Shown: positions 53,987-64,000, numbered from the stretch's first letter. The stretch is 64,000 nucleotides of DNA from Sphingopyxis soli (GCF_018682675.1 NZ_JAFMTR010000113.1:22166-86165), one strand, 5' to 3'. Numbers and translations are program-made. The notes: a model not told the origin generated them from the sequence alone.

Positions 53987-54772
53987 GTGAACAAGCTCAC
54001 CGAAATCCTCGCGACCAAGGCCGAAGAAGTCGCGGCCCGGCGGCAGGCCTACTCAATCGCCGATCTCGACCGTGTCGACGCCGGCGCTCCGCGCGGCTTT
54101 CAAGCCGCCCTGCAGGCAAAGATCGACGCCGGGGGCTATGCCCTGATTGCGGAAATCAAGAAAGCATCGCCTTCCAAGGGATTGATTCGCAAAGACTTCA
54201 ATCCCGCCGACCATGCCCGCGCCTACGCCGCCGGAGGCGCGGCCTGCCTCTCGGTGCTGACCGATGCCCTCTATTTTCAGGGCCACGAGGAATTCCTGAT
54301 CGCCGCGCGCACCGCGTGCGATCTGCCCGTCCTCCGCAAGGATTTCATGATCGACCCCTGGCAGGTCGCCGAAGCGCGCTCGATCGGCGCCGATGCGATC
54401 CTGATCATCGTCGCGGCACTGGGTGACGGCGCCATGCGCGAGATCGAGGCCGCCGCGTTCGAGCGCGGCATGGACGTGCTCGTCGAAGTCCACGACGAGG
54501 CCGAACTCGACCGCGCGCTTACGCAGCTCGAATCGCGCCTGATCGGCGTCAACAACCGCGACCTGCGCACCTTCGAGACCGACCTCGCCGTCACCGAACG
54601 CCTCGCGACGCTGGTGCCTGCAGGGACGTTGCTCGTCGGCGAAAGCGGTATCGCAAGCCACGCCGACTGCGAGCGGCTCGCCCGCAGCGGGGTGCGCACC
54701 TTCCTCGTCGGTGAAAGCCTGATGCGCCAGGACGACGTCACCACGGCGACAAGGGCATTGCTGGAGGGCTGA
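53987..54772 (+). CDS. trpC: indole-3-glycerol phosphate synthase
   Basis: TrpC closes the indole ring. It has 261 residues from the GTG at 53987 ([15 protein letters not shown]). Barrel motifs are present: [14 protein letters not shown] near residue 52 with the catalytic lysine, [12 protein letters not shown] near 115, and [16 protein letters not shown] near 185, then LVGESGI. No trpF domain is fused; trpF, trpB and trpA are outside the window, so the pathway is split, as is usual in alphaproteobacteria. Confidence 0.96.
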   Translation: MNKLTEILATKAEEVAARRQAYSIADLDRVDAGAPRGFQAALQAKIDAGGYALIAEIKKASPSKGLIRKDFNPADHARAYAAGGAACLSVLTDALYFQGHEEFLIAARTACDLPVLRKDFMIDPWQVAEARSIGADAILIIVAALGDGAMREIEAAAFERGMDVLVEVHDEAELDRALTQLESRLIGVNNRDLRTFETDLAVTERLATLVPAGTLLVGESGIASHADCERLARSGVRTFLVGESLMRQDDVTTATRALLEG

Positions 54773-54784
54773 CATTGGAGTCCG

Positions 54785-54853
54785 CTTTGGGGTGGGAGCG
54801 GCCCTTCAAATCCTCCCCGCTTGCGGGGAGGATATTATGACCGCAACCGGTCG
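54785..54853. repeat. composite inverted-repeat element, collapsed copy
   Basis: CTTTGGGGTGG (54785-54795), CCCTTCA, the perfect 24-base palindrome at 54810-54833 and TTATGACCGCAACCGGTCG (54835-54853) match, in order, the outer parts of the element at 43364-43546. The whole internal segment between the two 22-base arms is missing. It lies between trpC and moaC. Confidence 0.8.
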
Positions 54854-54905
54854 TCTCCTCCCATTCCCCTTGCCTTTCCGGCCCCGCCTTGCTTCGCTCC
54901 CGGCG

Positions 54906-55379
54906 ATGAAACCCAAACCGACTCATCTCGACGACACCGGCGCCGCGCATTTGGTCGATGTCGGGGCGAAGCCCGCCACCGGGCGGCGCGCCGTCGCGGG
55001 CGGCCGGATCACGATGTCAGCCGATGCGCTCGCCGCGATCCGCAGTGGCAATGCGCCCAAGGGCGACGTCCTCTCGACCGCGCGCATCGCCGGCATCATG
55101 GCCGCCAAGCGCACGGCCGATCTGATCCCGCTCTGCCACCCGCTTGCGCTCACCCAAGTGTCGGTCGAGTTCGCATGGGAAAGCACCGGCATCGCCGTGC
55201 GCGCCACCTCCGCGACGACCGGTCCGACCGGCGTCGAGATGGAGGCGCTCACGGCGGCATCGGTCGCGCTCCTGACACTCTACGACATGGCGAAGGCGCT
55301 CGACCGCGCGATGATCCTCGGCGATATCCGCCTGCTCGAAAAGAGCGGCGGTCGCTCGGGCGACTGGCGCGCCGAATGA
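54906..55379 (+). CDS. moaC: cyclic pyranopterin monophosphate synthase
   Basis: MoaC makes cyclic pyranopterin monophosphate in molybdenum cofactor synthesis. It has 157 residues from ATG 54906 ([12 protein letters not shown]), matching family length; the ATG at 54837 lies in the repeat and would add 23 residues not typical of MoaC. LTHFDDTG-like [54 protein letters not shown] (in part) and the [14 protein letters not shown] end are conserved. The stop overlaps moeA (ATGA). Confidence 0.95.
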   Translation: MKPKPTHLDDTGAAHLVDVGAKPATGRRAVAGGRITMSADALAAIRSGNAPKGDVLSTARIAGIMAAKRTADLIPLCHPLALTQVSVEFAWESTGIAVRATSATTGPTGVEMEALTAASVALLTLYDMAKALDRAMILGDIRLLEKSGGRSGDWRAE

Positions 55380-56566
55380 GCGGCCTGCTCGCGGTCGAGG
55401 AAGCGCAGGCCCGACTGCTGGCCCTGCGACGGCCGCTCGGTAGCGAGAATGTCATATTTTCCCAGTCGCTTGGACGATATCTCTCGCAGGACATCCTCGC
55501 CCAGCGGGACCAGCCTTCGGCCGACCTGTCGGCGATGGACGGCTACGCGATCCGCGGCGCCGACCTTCCCGGCCCGTGGGCGGTAACCGGCGAAATCGCC
55601 GCGGGAGGCGTGCCATCCCAGCGTGTCGGCGCCGGCGAGGCGATGCGCATCTTTACCGGCGCGATGCTTCCCGAGGGCGCCGACACGATCGTGATCCAGG
55701 AGGATGCCATTATCGGGGGCACGCATTTGCGCCTCGCCGCCGCTGACGCGATCCGGCCGGGCCAGCACGTCCGGTCGCGCGCGAGCGACTTTCCGGCGGG
55801 CGCGCGCCTTGTCGCCGCAGGAACCCGCGTCACCCCCGGCGTCATTGCCGCGGCGATCATGAGCGGCGCCGCGCAGGTGACGGCAGGCACCCGCCCGCGC
55901 GTCGCGATCCTGACCACCGGCGACGAGCTCGTCCAGCCGGGCCATGCGCTCGCGCCCGGCCAGATCCCCGACAGCAACGGCACGATGCTCGCGGCGATGC
56001 TCGGGATCGAGCCCGCAAATGTCTCGCTACCGCTGCACATTCGCGATGACCGGCTGATGATATCGCGTGTTCTCAAGGATCTGGCGCGACGTCACGACGT
56101 CATCGTCACCGTCGGCGGCGCGTCGGTCGGCGATCATGATCATGTCCGCGGCGCGCTTGAGGATGCTGGCGGCTCGGTCGATTTCTGGAAGATCGCGATG
56201 CGCCCGGGCAAGCCGCTGCTCGCCGGCCGGATCGGCGACACCATATTGCTCGGCCTGCCGGGCAACCCCTCGTCCGCCTTTGTCACGGCGACGCTGTTCC
56301 TCCTCCCTCTGGTTCGCCACCTCGCCGGGGCGCGCGCGCCGCTGCCCGAGGTTCGGCGCGCCCCGCTGGCCGCCGCGCTCGGCCCCGGCGGCAAGCGGCG
56401 CGACTATCTCCGCGCGCGGCTGGAGGGCGGCCTGCTGTCGGTCTTCGACGGACAGGATAGCGGCCGCACGCTGCCGCTCGCCGAAGCGAATGCGCTGGCG
56501 ATCCGCGACATCGCTGCGCCGGCTCGCACGGTCGGCGAACAGGCGGACTATATCGCTATCGCTTGA
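55376..56566 (+). CDS. moeA: molybdopterin molybdenumtransferase
   Basis: MoeA inserts molybdate into adenylated molybdopterin. The product has 396 residues from ATG 55376. Family motifs are [18 protein letters not shown] near residue 45, [21 protein letters not shown] (here MRIFTGA) near 85, [16 protein letters not shown] near 172, and [13 protein letters not shown] and [11 protein letters not shown] in the MoCF domain. It is coupled to moaC; its last bases overlap the -35 element of the lexA promoter. Confidence 0.95.
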   Translation: MSGLLAVEEAQARLLALRRPLGSENVIFSQSLGRYLSQDILAQRDQPSADLSAMDGYAIRGADLPGPWAVTGEIAAGGVPSQRVGAGEAMRIFTGAMLPEGADTIVIQEDAIIGGTHLRLAAADAIRPGQHVRSRASDFPAGARLVAAGTRVTPGVIAAAIMSGAAQVTAGTRPRVAILTTGDELVQPGHALAPGQIPDSNGTMLAAMLGIEPANVSLPLHIRDDRLMISRVLKDLARRHDVIVTVGGASVGDHDHVRGALEDAGGSVDFWKIAMRPGKPLLAGRIGDTILLGLPGNPSSAFVTATLFLLPLVRHLAGARAPLPEVRRAPLAAALGPGGKRRDYLRARLEGGLLSVFDGQDSGRTLPLAEANALAIRDIAAPARTVGEQADYIAIA

Positions 56567-56594
56567 CAAGTTCCGATTTGTTCCACTATCGTTC
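56563..56594 (+). promoter_or_regulatory. lexA promoter with LexA box
   Basis: TTGACA at 56563-56568 is a perfect -35, with TATCGT at 56587-56592 as -10 (18-bp spacer). GTTC (56580-56583) and GTTC (56591-56594), seven bases apart, form an alphaproteobacterial LexA box over the -10; a further GTTC at 56570-56573 lies in the spacer. Autoregulation of lexA is expected. Confidence 0.85.
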
Positions 56595-56631
56595 TCTCTA
56601 TGTCCGAAACTGACATCATGGAGAACAAGTG

Positions 56632-57309
56632 ATGTTGACCGCGAAGCAGCACGAACTGCTCCAATTCATCCAGCAGCGCCTTGACGCGAGCGGCATTTCG
56701 CCGTCTTTCGAGGAAATGAAGGAAGCGCTGGGTCTGAAGTCGAAATCGGGTATCCATCGCCTGATAAGCGCTTTGGAAGAAAGGGGTTTTCTCCGCCGCC
56801 TGCCCAACCGCGCCCGCGCGCTCGAGGTATTGAAGGTTCCCGAGGCGGCGAAGTCGCAGGTGCGCAACGATAATGTAGTTCCGCTCCGCAAGCCCGCCCC
56901 TTCGCTCAAGCCTATCGCCGCGAACGACATCATCGAGGTGCCGCTGCATGGAAAGATCGCGGCCGGCGTCCCGATCGAGGCGTTCGAGGATCACAACCAG
57001 CTCGCGGTTCCCGCCGCGCTGCTCGGCGCCGGCGAACATTATGCGCTCGAGGTTTCGGGCGATTCGATGGTCGAGGCGGGGATTTTCGACGGCGACTATG
57101 CGCTGATCCAGAAGGTCAGCACCGCTCGCGAGGGCGATATCGTCGTCGCGCTCGTCGACGGACAGGATGCGACGCTCAAATATTTCCGCCGCGAAGGCAA
57201 GATGATCCGGCTCGATCCGGCAAACAGTTCTTACGAACCCCAGCGTTATGAGGCCGGCCGCGTCATCGTGCAAGGGCGGCTTTCGGGACTGCTTCGTCGT
57301 TACCACTGA
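56632..57309 (+). CDS. lexA: SOS repressor LexA
   Basis: LexA represses DNA-damage genes and cuts itself when RecA is active. The product has 225 residues from ATG 56632, with GGAG at 56620; the GTG just before it is also possible. The winged-helix N-terminus has [23 protein letters not shown] near residue 22. The cleavage site is the Ala-Gly in [12 protein letters not shown] near residue 109; the serine is in [15 protein letters not shown] near 145 and the lysine in [12 protein letters not shown] near 185. The last 47 bases overlap comEC on the other strand. Confidence 0.97.
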   Translation: MLTAKQHELLQFIQQRLDASGISPSFEEMKEALGLKSKSGIHRLISALEERGFLRRLPNRARALEVLKVPEAAKSQVRNDNVVPLRKPAPSLKPIAANDIIEVPLHGKIAAGVPIEAFEDHNQLAVPAALLGAGEHYALEVSGDSMVEAGIFDGDYALIQKVSTAREGDIVVALVDGQDATLKYFRREGKMIRLDPANSSYEPQRYEAGRVIVQGRLSGLLRRYH

Positions 57310-59410
57310 CCTGCGGCGCATTGCGCCACGGATGGCCGTCTCCCGCCGTCAGCGCGGCGACGGCCTTCGGCTTTTCGCCAAGGTAGATGGCAAGCCCGCC
57401 GCTTTCCGCCAGGCTGTCGCGGTCGATCGTCAGCCAGCGCCCGACGCATTCGCGCGGTAGCCAACGGTCGCTGATCACCACATCGGCGGCGGCACAGGCG
57501 GGCGCCATCACGCTTCCCTCGATCCGGTCGCGGCCGCGCGAGGCGAGGATGATGCGCCCTCCCTGGATCCAGCGGCAGAAATCGACATTGCACTCGACAT
57601 GGTCGAGCGCGGCGAGCGCGCCCAGTGGAGCATCGCTGCCGCCCGCTTCGTTCATCGTGTCGCGAACGAAATCGCCGGCGCGGTCGCGCAGCAGCGCATA
57701 ACCGCCGCCGGGGACGGCAGCGGCGATGTTGCGGCCATCGGCGGTGACCAGCAGATCGGGGCGCGGCTGCTGGGCAAGCACCGCCATGCCAGCGAGCAGC
57801 GGCGCGAGCCCCCACCAGCGCCATGATCGCTGCCAGACGAGAATCCACAACCCGCCCGCCACCGCCAGCGCGAAGGCCCATGGCGGAAACCGCGGCAATG
57901 TCGCGACCGCACCCGGCGCGTCGGCGACATGATGCGCGAGCGCGATCAGCAGTCGCAGCGCCTGCTCGGCAATCCACCAGAAGGGCGCCCCCAGCCCCGC
58001 ACTGTCGAACAGCAGTGCGAGCGCCTCGAACGGCATGACAACGAAGGTCGTCAGCGGAATCGCGACGACATTGGCCAGCGCGCCGTAAAGCCCGGCTTTG
58101 TGGAAATGGAACAGCGCGATCGGCGCCAGCGCGACCTCGACCACCAGCCCGGTGACGAGCAGCCCGGCGATCCCGCGCCCCCAACGTCGCACCAGCCCCT
58201 CGTCGCGGCGCGCCATGAAGCGCTGCATGACGGGGCTTTCGTGCAGTACGACGATCGCCGTCACCGCCGCGAAGCTCAGCTGGAAGCTCGGCCCGACGAG
58301 CGACTCGGGCCGCCAGACGAGCACGAGCAGAGCCCCCGCCGCGACCAACCGCAACGTCAGCGCCTCGCGCCCCATCAGCAAGGCGACAAGCACCAGCAGC
58401 GCCGCGATCAGCGATCGCAACGTCGGCACCTCGGCGCCCGCGAGCCAGGTATAGCCCGCCCCCGCCAGCGCCCCGGCCGCCGCCGCAAGCGGCAGCACAT
58501 ATCCGCCCAGCGCCAGGCGCGGGCTCAGCGCGAGCAGCCGCCGCGCAAACAGCATCGCAAATCCGATCACCGCGGTGACATGCAACCCGCTGATCGATAG
58601 CAGGTGCGCCAGCCCGCTTCGCCGCATCGCCTCTTCATCCTCGGCGGAGATCGCCCCCCGGTCGCCGGTGACGAGCGCCGCCGCAATGCCGCCCGGCGAA
58701 CCCTCGATCTGGCGGTGGATATGTTCGCTCAGCCGGGCACGCAGCGGTTGTCCGCCCTGCCCGGCGTCCGGCGCGCGCGAAATATCGCCCAATACCGTCC
58801 CCACCGCACCGATCCGGTCGAACCACGCCCGCTGCGCAAAATCATAGCTTCCGGGCAGGCTTGCGGCCGGGGGCGGCATCAACCGCGCGCGCAGCCCGAC
58901 CCGTTCGCCCGGCACGATCGTGCTGCCCGCCTGGTCGCGCAGCGTGACGCGGACCCGCGGCGGCAGGTCGTCGCGTCCGCGCGGGCGCAGGATCAGCCGC
59001 GTCTCGCCCTTCGCCGGCAGCGGCTCGACGGCCTCGACCTCGGCTGAAAAGGCCGTCGTCGCGGGCTGCGCCAGCACCGGCGCGCCGACCCATGTCGCGC
59101 GCGCCCATATCAGCAGCACCCCGATGGCCGTCATGCCGCAGCCCGCCACGACCATGCGGCCGATCCGGCTCGACCATCCGATGAGCAACCCCGCCAGGCC
59201 GCCGCTCGCAAGCAGGAACAGCAAGCCGATCCAGTGCGCCGCCGCAGGCAAGGCGAACCATGCCGCGATGCCCGTGCCGAGCGCCACGGGCAGCCACAAC
59301 CCCGTCCGTTCCCGCTCGCTGTCGAGTCGCGCTTCGATGCGGTTCAAAACGCGGCGCAGCGGCGCCGCAAAGCGCAGGCCAATGGGCGTTTGAAGCCGCC
59401 TTGTCGCCAT
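57263..59410 (-). CDS. comEC: ComEC/Rec2 family DNA uptake channel
   Basis: ComEC brings single-stranded DNA across the inner membrane during transformation. It has 715 residues from ATG 59410. The N-terminal OB-like domain ([16 protein letters not shown]) and the competence domain with [21 protein letters not shown] (in part), [26 protein letters not shown] (in part) and [14 protein letters not shown] are clear, with about ten membrane helices. The C-terminal metallo-beta-lactamase-like part is short and lacks the HxHxDH motif, ending in a domain of [14 protein letters not shown] type, so no nuclease activity is predicted. It overlaps lexA by 47 bp at the 3' end. Confidence 0.9.
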   Translation of the reverse strand: MATRRLQTPIGLRFAAPLRRVLNRIEARLDSERERTGLWLPVALGTGIAAWFALPAAAHWIGLLFLLASGGLAGLLIGWSSRIGRMVVAGCGMTAIGVLLIWARATWVGAPVLAQPATTAFSAEVEAVEPLPAKGETRLILRPRGRDDLPPRVRVTLRDQAGSTIVPGERVGLRARLMPPPAASLPGSYDFAQRAWFDRIGAVGTVLGDISRAPDAGQGGQPLRARLSEHIHRQIEGSPGGIAAALVTGDRGAISAEDEEAMRRSGLAHLLSISGLHVTAVIGFAMLFARRLLALSPRLALGGYVLPLAAAAGALAGAGYTWLAGAEVPTLRSLIAALLVLVALLMGREALTLRLVAAGALLVLVWRPESLVGPSFQLSFAAVTAIVVLHESPVMQRFMARRDEGLVRRWGRGIAGLLVTGLVVEVALAPIALFHFHKAGLYGALANVVAIPLTTFVVMPFEALALLFDSAGLGAPFWWIAEQALRLLIALAHHVADAPGAVATLPRFPPWAFALAVAGGLWILVWQRSWRWWGLAPLLAGMAVLAQQPRPDLLVTADGRNIAAAVPGGGYALLRDRAGDFVRDTMNEAGGSDAPLGALAALDHVECNVDFCRWIQGGRIILASRGRDRIEGSVMAPACAAADVVISDRWLPRECVGRWLTIDRDSLAESGGLAIYLGEKPKAVAALTAGDGHPWRNAPQVSGNDEAVPKAALAR

Positions 59411-59470
59411 GCTAGGGGCTGCCCCGACCTCCGACCCTCAAGGGCGGCAGAATGAAAGAAAGAGGCCAAG

Positions 59471-60925
59471 GTGGCAACCGAAACCCCAACCGATCTGGCA
59501 GAAGCGACCGGCGCAGACGTCGTGACACGCTTCGCCCCCTCCCCGACCGGCTATCTCCATATCGGCGGCGCGCGCACCGCGCTGTTCAACTGGCTGTTCG
59601 CGCGGCACCACGGCGGCAAATTCCTGCTCCGTATCGAGGATACCGACCGCGCACGCTCGACCGATGCGGCGATCGACGCGATCCTCGACGGGATGCAATG
59701 GCTCGACCTCGATTGGGACGGCGAGACCGTCTATCAATTCGCGCGCGCGCCGCGCCATGCCGAGGTCGCCCGCGAACTGCTTGCGAAGGGCGAGGCTTAT
59801 CGCTGCTATCTGACGCAGGACGAACTCGCCGCGATGCGCGCCGAGGCGCAGGAGAAGCGCATTCCCTTTCGTGTCCGCAGCCCCTGGCGCGACCGCGACG
59901 ACGGCGATCCGGCGATCCCGCACGTCATCCGCCTGAAGGCGCCGCAGGACGGTGAGGTGACGATCCACGACCGCGTGCAGGGCGCGGTCACCGTCCAGAA
60001 TGCCGAGCTCGACGACTTCATCCTGCTCCGCAGCGACGGTACGCCGACCTATATGCTCAGCGTCGTCGTCGATGACAATGACATGGGGATCACCCACGTC
60101 ATCCGCGGCGACGATCATCTCAATAATGCCTTCCGCCAGCTCGCGCTGATCCGCGCGATGAACTGGCGCCAGCCCGTTTACGCCCATGTGCCGCTGATCC
60201 ACGGCGCCGACGGCGCGAAGCTGTCGAAGCGCCACGGCGCGCTCGGCGTCGACGCCTATCGCGACGAGCTTGGCTATCTGCCCGAGGCGATCAGCAACTA
60301 TCTTCTCCGCCTCGGCTGGGGGCATGGCGATGCCGAGATCATCAGCCGCGCGCAAGCGGTCGAATGGTTCGACCTCGCCCATGTCGGCCGCTCGCCGTCG
60401 CGTTTCGACTTCAAGAAGCTCGAAAATCTCAACGGCCACTATATCCGCGAAGCCGATGATGCCCGCCTCGCCGGCCTTGTTGCGCCGCGGGTCGAAACGC
60501 TCGTCGGCCGCGCGCTCGGCGACGCCGATCGTGCCCTGCTCACCCGCGTGATGGAATCGTTGAAGCCGCGCGCCAGGACCCTCGACGAAATCGCCGAAGG
60601 CGCGCTTTTCCTCTTTGAAACCCTGCCGCTGACGGTGGACGATAAGGCGGCACAGGTGCTAAGGGATGCACCGGAGGGAGTGCTCGCCAGCGTCACCGAA
60701 AAGCTGCGGAGCCTGAACGACTGGACTGGCGAAGCGATCGAAGCCGCGGTTCGCGAGACGAGCGAGTCGGCGGGACTCGGGCTCGGCAAGCTGGCCCAGC
60801 CGCTGCGCGCTGCGCTGACCGGGCGCACGGTGTCGCCCGGGATTTTCGACGTGTTGCTGCTGCTCGGCCGTGACGCGAGCCTGGCGCGACTTGACGCAGC
60901 GCACAATTATCCGGCAGGGGCGTAA
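59471..60925 (+). CDS. gltX: glutamyl-tRNA synthetase
   Basis: GltX charges tRNA-Glu (and in alphaproteobacteria often tRNA-Gln, later amidated). It has 484 residues from the GTG at 59471, behind AGAGG. The class I signature is [23 protein letters not shown] (in part) and the second is [16 protein letters not shown] near residue 245 (KLSKR). The zinc-binding cysteines of the bacterial type are not evident. It is divergent from comEC with 60 bp between the starts. Confidence 0.97.
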   Translation: MATETPTDLAEATGADVVTRFAPSPTGYLHIGGARTALFNWLFARHHGGKFLLRIEDTDRARSTDAAIDAILDGMQWLDLDWDGETVYQFARAPRHAEVARELLAKGEAYRCYLTQDELAAMRAEAQEKRIPFRVRSPWRDRDDGDPAIPHVIRLKAPQDGEVTIHDRVQGAVTVQNAELDDFILLRSDGTPTYMLSVVVDDNDMGITHVIRGDDHLNNAFRQLALIRAMNWRQPVYAHVPLIHGADGAKLSKRHGALGVDAYRDELGYLPEAISNYLLRLGWGHGDAEIISRAQAVEWFDLAHVGRSPSRFDFKKLENLNGHYIREADDARLAGLVAPRVETLVGRALGDADRALLTRVMESLKPRARTLDEIAEGALFLFETLPLTVDDKAAQVLRDAPEGVLASVTEKLRSLNDWTGEAIEAAVRETSESAGLGLGKLAQPLRAALTGRTVSPGIFDVLLLLGRDASLARLDAAHNYPAGA

Positions 60926-60960
60926 CGCAACGTCTCCCGCCCTATCAACAGGGGAAGAAA

Positions 60961-62244
60961 ATGACCGATACTGCAAAGATCACCCTGGGCGACACCATTG
61001 TCGAGAATCCCGTGCTCAAGGGCACGGTCGGCCCCGATGTCGTCGATATTCGCAAATTCTACGCCCAGACCGGCGCCTTCACCTATGATCCGGGCTTCAC
61101 CTCGACCGCGAGTTGCGAATCGCAGATCACCTACATCGACGGCGACGAGGGCGTGCTCCTCCACCGCGGCTATGCGATCGGCGACCTCGCCGAAAATTCC
61201 AGCTTCATGGAAGTCTGCTACCTGCTGCTCAACGGCGAATTGCCGAATGCGCAGGAACTGGCCGATTTCGACAATACGATCACGCGCCACACGATGCTGC
61301 ACGAACAGCTCGCGACCTTCTATCGCGGCTTCCGTCGCGACGCGCACCCGATGGCCGTCATGTGCGGCGTGGTTGGCGCGCTCTCGGCCTTCTATCACGA
61401 CTCGACCGAGATTCACGACCCGCACCAGCGCATGGTCGCCAGCCACCGGCTGATCGCGAAGATGCCGACGATTGCGGCGATGGCGTATAAATATTCGATC
61501 GGTCAGCCCTTCGTCTATCCGCGCAACGACCTCAGCTACACCGGCAATTTCCTGCGCATGACCTTCGGCGTACCCGCCGAGGAATATGAGGTGGTTCCCG
61601 CCGTCGAGCGGGCGCTCGACCGCATCTTCATCCTTCATGCCGATCACGAACAGAATGCGTCGACCTCGACCGTCCGCCTTGCGGGCTCGTCGGGCGCCAA
61701 TCCCTTCGCGTGCATCGCGGCGGGCATCGCCTGCCTGTGGGGCCCCGCGCACGGCGGCGCGAACGAGGCGGCGCTCAACATGCTGCGCGAAATCGGCCGT
61801 CCGGAACGCATTCCCGAATATATCGCGCGCGCGAAGGACAAGGATGATCCGTTCCGCCTGATGGGCTTCGGTCACCGCGTGTACAAAAACTATGACCCGC
61901 GCGCGACCGTGATGCAAAAGACGGTGCGCGAGGTGTTCGACGCGCTCAAGGTCAACGACCCGGTGTTCGAGGTCGCGCTGCAGCTCGAGGAAATGGCGCT
62001 CAACGACAGCTATTTCGTCGAAAAGAAGCTGTTCCCGAACGTCGACTTCTATTCGGGCGTGATCCTCTCGGCGATCGGCTTCCCCACGACGATGTTCACC
62101 GCGCTGTTCGCGCTCGCCCGCACCGTCGGCTGGGTCGCGCAGTGGAACGAAATGATCTCGGACCCCGCGCAGAAGATCGGCCGTCCGCGCCAGCTCTACA
62201 CCGGCCCGACGCACCGTCCGTATGTGCCGGTCGACCAGCGCTAA
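60961..62244 (+). CDS. gltA: citrate synthase
   Basis: GltA makes citrate from oxaloacetate and acetyl-CoA. It has 427 residues from ATG 60961, with AGGGG upstream. The active-site histidines are in [19 protein letters not shown] near residue 227 and [15 protein letters not shown] near 303, with the aspartate in NVDFYSGVI near 360. Type II hexameric citrate synthases such as this are inhibited by NADH in some gram-negatives. It is separated from gltX by 35 bp and followed by a strong terminator. Confidence 0.98.
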   Translation: MTDTAKITLGDTIVENPVLKGTVGPDVVDIRKFYAQTGAFTYDPGFTSTASCESQITYIDGDEGVLLHRGYAIGDLAENSSFMEVCYLLLNGELPNAQELADFDNTITRHTMLHEQLATFYRGFRRDAHPMAVMCGVVGALSAFYHDSTEIHDPHQRMVASHRLIAKMPTIAAMAYKYSIGQPFVYPRNDLSYTGNFLRMTFGVPAEEYEVVPAVERALDRIFILHADHEQNASTSTVRLAGSSGANPFACIAAGIACLWGPAHGGANEAALNMLREIGRPERIPEYIARAKDKDDPFRLMGFGHRVYKNYDPRATVMQKTVREVFDALKVNDPVFEVALQLEEMALNDSYFVEKKLFPNVDFYSGVILSAIGFPTTMFTALFALARTVGWVAQWNEMISDPAQKIGRPRQLYTGPTHRPYVPVDQR

Positions 62245-62269
62245 GCCCGGTCAGGTCAACGACAATGGC

Positions 62270-62298
62270 AAAGGGGGCCGTTTTGCGGCCCCCTTTTT
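62270..62298 (+). terminator. rho-independent terminator of gltA
   Basis: GGGGGCCG (62273-62280) and CGGCCCCC (62286-62293) form a perfect 8-bp stem around TTTTG, extended by A-T pairs, followed by TTTTT (62294-62298). Confidence 0.93.
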
Positions 62299-62379
62299 CG
62301 TGGGCAGACAGCGGGCAACGGGCGGTCACGGCCCTCAGCCGAGCTTTCTCATACCGGACTTGATCCGGCGCCCATAAGG

Positions 62380-63285
62380 TTAGTTCGCCTTATGCTTGCG
62401 GAAGATGTCGGCGAGCATCCGGAACTCGTCGGCGCGCGGGCTGCCCTTGCGCCAGACGAGCGCAATGGTGCGCCAGTCGTGGTCCGAATCGAGCGGGCGC
62501 GTGTCGATGTCGGTGTGATCGAGTATCCCCGCCTCGATCGCCATCTGCGGCAGCATCGTGATGCCAAGGCCGTTGTCGACCATCTGGACGAGGGTGTGGA
62601 GCGATGTACCCATCATGCGCGCGCCGGCGCGCAGTTCGGGGCGGTTGCAAGCCGCAAGCGCGTGATCCTTCAGGCAATGGCCGTCCTCGAGCATCAGCAT
62701 CTGCGCGGGGTCGAGCTGGTCGGCGCTGACCATCGCGGGGAGTTCCTCGGCCCGGTCGCCCGGGAAGGCCACGAACAGCGCGTCGTCGAACAATGTCTCG
62801 CTCTCGACGTCGCCGCACGCATAGGGGAGCGCGAGGAGGACGCAATCGACCATCCCGTGGTGGAGCGACTCGCACGCCTGCGCGCTCGGCTCCTCGCGGA
62901 GAAACAGCTTGAGCGACGGGCGTTCCTTGCGCAGGCGCGGAAGCAGGCCGGGAAGCAGAAAGGGCGCGATCGTGGGGATCACGCTCATGCGGAGCTCGCC
63001 GACGAGCGGGGCAGCGGCGGCGGCCGCCATATCGGCCAATTCCTCGGCCTCGCGCAGCACACGATGCGCCTTGTCGACGATCGCGTTGCCAAGCGTGGTG
63101 AAGCGGACGACGCGGCGGGTGCGTTCGACCAGCGTCTGGCCGAGCAGCGTCTCAAGCTCGCGAATCCCCGCCGACAGCGTCGACTGCGTCACGTTGCACG
63201 CGTCGGCGGCACGTCCGAAATGGCCGTGCTCATGGAGCGCGACGAGATATTGCATCTGCTTCAGCGAAGGGAGGTAATTGTGCAT
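62380..63285 (-). CDS. oxyR: LysR-type peroxide sensor OxyR
   Basis: The product has 301 residues from ATG 63285. The N-terminal helix-turn-helix is in GHFGRAADACNVTQSTLSAGIRELE (in part) near residues 21-45. The redox pair is in MLMLEDGHCLKDHALAAC near residue 200-209, at the spacing of OxyR Cys199 and Cys208 in E. coli, so oxidation should form a disulfide and activate antioxidant genes. No katG or ahpC is next to it; the glutathione peroxidase at 40 kb could be a target. It is divergent from the EF-hand gene. Confidence 0.95.
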   Translation of the reverse strand: MHNYLPSLKQMQYLVALHEHGHFGRAADACNVTQSTLSAGIRELETLLGQTLVERTRRVVRFTTLGNAIVDKAHRVLREAEELADMAAAAAAPLVGELRMSVIPTIAPFLLPGLLPRLRKERPSLKLFLREEPSAQACESLHHGMVDCVLLALPYACGDVESETLFDDALFVAFPGDRAEELPAMVSADQLDPAQMLMLEDGHCLKDHALAACNRPELRAGARMMGTSLHTLVQMVDNGLGITMLPQMAIEAGILDHTDIDTRPLDSDHDWRTIALVWRKGSPRADEFRMLADIFRKHKAN

Positions 63286-63416
63286 TGATCGGATATAGCC
63301 ATGGATTTTTCATTTTTGAACAGTTTGCGCGATATATATATTCGCGACCATATTGGTGGCGTTTTCCGCTGGCGCGCGACGTCCTGTGCTAGCTAAGTCG
63401 CAGGACGGAGGGCTTT

Positions 63417-63884
63417 ATGGCGGTTTCGCGATTCCTGATCGGCGGCATGGCCAGCGCGCTGTTGCTGACCGGCGGGCTATTCCTGTGGAAGGGCTACAGC
63501 CAGATCGCCGAGGACGAGGTGCTGCCCGAACCGCCGCCGGCCTTGCCCGCGATCCCGGTCGCGGGAGCCGGCGCGCCGAAGCGCGGACCGGCGCCGCCCG
63601 AGCTGCCCGCCGCCAAAGAAGCGTCGCGCGAGGAACGGCGCTTCAACCGCTTCGATCGCGACCGGAACAACCGCATCAGTCGGGTCGAGCTGATGTCGTC
63701 GCGCACGGCGGGATTTCGCAAGCTCGACAAGGACGGCAACAATCTGCTGACCTTCGAGGAATGGGCGGCAGCGACGGGCGAGCGCTTCGCGGGGGCCGAT
63801 GCCGACAAGTCGGGCGACCTGACCCGCGCCGAGTTCGCAACGACCGCGCCGAAGCGGGCCGTAAAGGCGAAGTGCAGCTGCTGA
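63417..63884 (+). CDS. exported or membrane-anchored EF-hand protein
   Basis: The product has 155 residues from ATG 63417. The N-terminus (FLIGGMASALLLTGGLFLWKG) is an uncleaved helix or signal peptide; a Pro/Ala-rich linker follows. Three EF-hand calcium loops are seen at about residues 79-90 (DRDRNNRISRVE), 103-114 (DKDGNNLLTFEE) and 127-138 (DADKSGDLTRAE), each with acidic residues at positions 1, 3 and 12. It ends in KAKCSC, two cysteines that could form a disulfide or bind metal. Calcium binding in the periplasm is expected; the role is unknown. It is divergent from oxyR (131 bp). Confidence 0.82.
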   Translation: MAVSRFLIGGMASALLLTGGLFLWKGYSQIAEDEVLPEPPPALPAIPVAGAGAPKRGPAPPELPAAKEASREERRFNRFDRDRNNRISRVELMSSRTAGFRKLDKDGNNLLTFEEWAAATGERFAGADADKSGDLTRAEFATTAPKRAVKAKCSC

Positions 63885-63943
63885 GAAAATAGGGCTCGGG
63901 CGCAGTGTCCGGAAACGACCGAAAGCTGCCCTATCCATCATCG

Positions 63944-64000
63944 TCACCCCGGACTTGATCCGGGGTCCATGACTTCAGCGCTGCGGTGGATCCCGGATCA
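63944..64000. repeat. palindromic repeat cut by the window end
   Basis: CCCCGGA (63947-63953) and TCCGGGG (63959-63965) form a 7-bp hairpin, followed by TGGATCCCGGATCA at the edge that begins a second unit. The CACCCCGGACTTGATCCGGGG text is a common alphaproteobacterial intergenic repeat; a degenerate ACCGGACTTGATCCGG occurs at about 62353-62368 past the oxyR stop. Confidence 0.75.

Noticed and set aside
54837..54905. N-terminal extension of MoaC from the ATG at 54837
   Set aside because: The ATG lies inside the intergenic repeat and the added residues are not typical of MoaC; ATG 54906 gives the normal length.

Overview
The window comes from the chromosome of a GC-rich alphaproteobacterium, most likely a sphingomonad close to Sphingopyxis. 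This is an inference from gene order (trpE..trpG-trpD-trpC-moaC-moeA-lexA with comEC antisense, then gltX and gltA), from 5-aminolevulinate synthase (the C4 haem route), a GTTC-N7-GTTC LexA operator, frequent GTG starts, and a carboxyspermidine-type polyamine gene set that fits a spermidine-containing genus. Coding density is very high and most genes are core housekeeping. No phage, insertion sequence, CRISPR array, rRNA or tRNA gene was seen.

Layout. 1-4.1 kb: a truncated secreted protein, a poly-proline von Willebrand A protein, then dprA and plsY on the minus strand. 4.2-7.0 kb: murI, hemA and a nitroreductase on the plus strand. 7.0-11.1 kb, minus: a GNAT acetyltransferase, the betaine-lipid genes btaB and btaA, a lipoprotein and a threonine/serine dehydratase. 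11.2-18.3 kb: polyamine genes (carboxyspermidine dehydrogenase, carboxyspermidine decarboxylase, ornithine decarboxylase behind a speF-like RNA leader), interleaved with a DUF486 membrane protein, a Tat-exported asparaginase-family hydrolase and a cNMP-binding FAD oxidoreductase. 18.4-20.5 kb: a CoA transferase and two MAPEG proteins. 20.5-30.3 kb, minus: RNA m5U methyltransferase, nnr, lipoprotein, ilvD, N-formylglutamate amidohydrolase, ispE, a TPR protein and ETF-ubiquinone oxidoreductase. 30.4-34.6 kb, plus: uracil-DNA glycosylase-like protein, soluble lytic transglycosylase, moaB and a radical SAM gene behind a LexA-type box. 34.6-47.3 kb, minus: acyl-CoA synthetase, dnaE, glutathione peroxidase, a secreted protein, lolD/lolC, a Crp-family regulator, pyrG, secG and tpiA. 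47.5-57.3 kb, plus: a PpiD-like chaperone, the trp genes, moaC, moeA and lexA. 57.3-64.0 kb: comEC, gltX, gltA, oxyR and an EF-hand protein.

Many neighbours are coupled by ATGA, GTGA or TGATG overlaps. Two convergent pairs (20489 and 34629) end on a shared CTAG, and comEC runs 47 bp antisense into lexA. Intergenic gaps carry several families of palindromic repeats. One of these occurs as a 136-bp element with perfect 22-bp inverted ends near 43.4 kb, as a collapsed copy near 54.8 kb and as a diverged copy near 52.1 kb.

The least ordinary items are the speF-like leader with competing pairings in front of a TTG-initiated ornithine decarboxylase, the LexA-type box before the radical SAM gene, a probable ATT start on the TPR gene, the cysteine-less three-domain FAD protein, a MetX-like exported hydrolase inside the trp operon, and a structured gene-free region at 43.1-43.35 kb.
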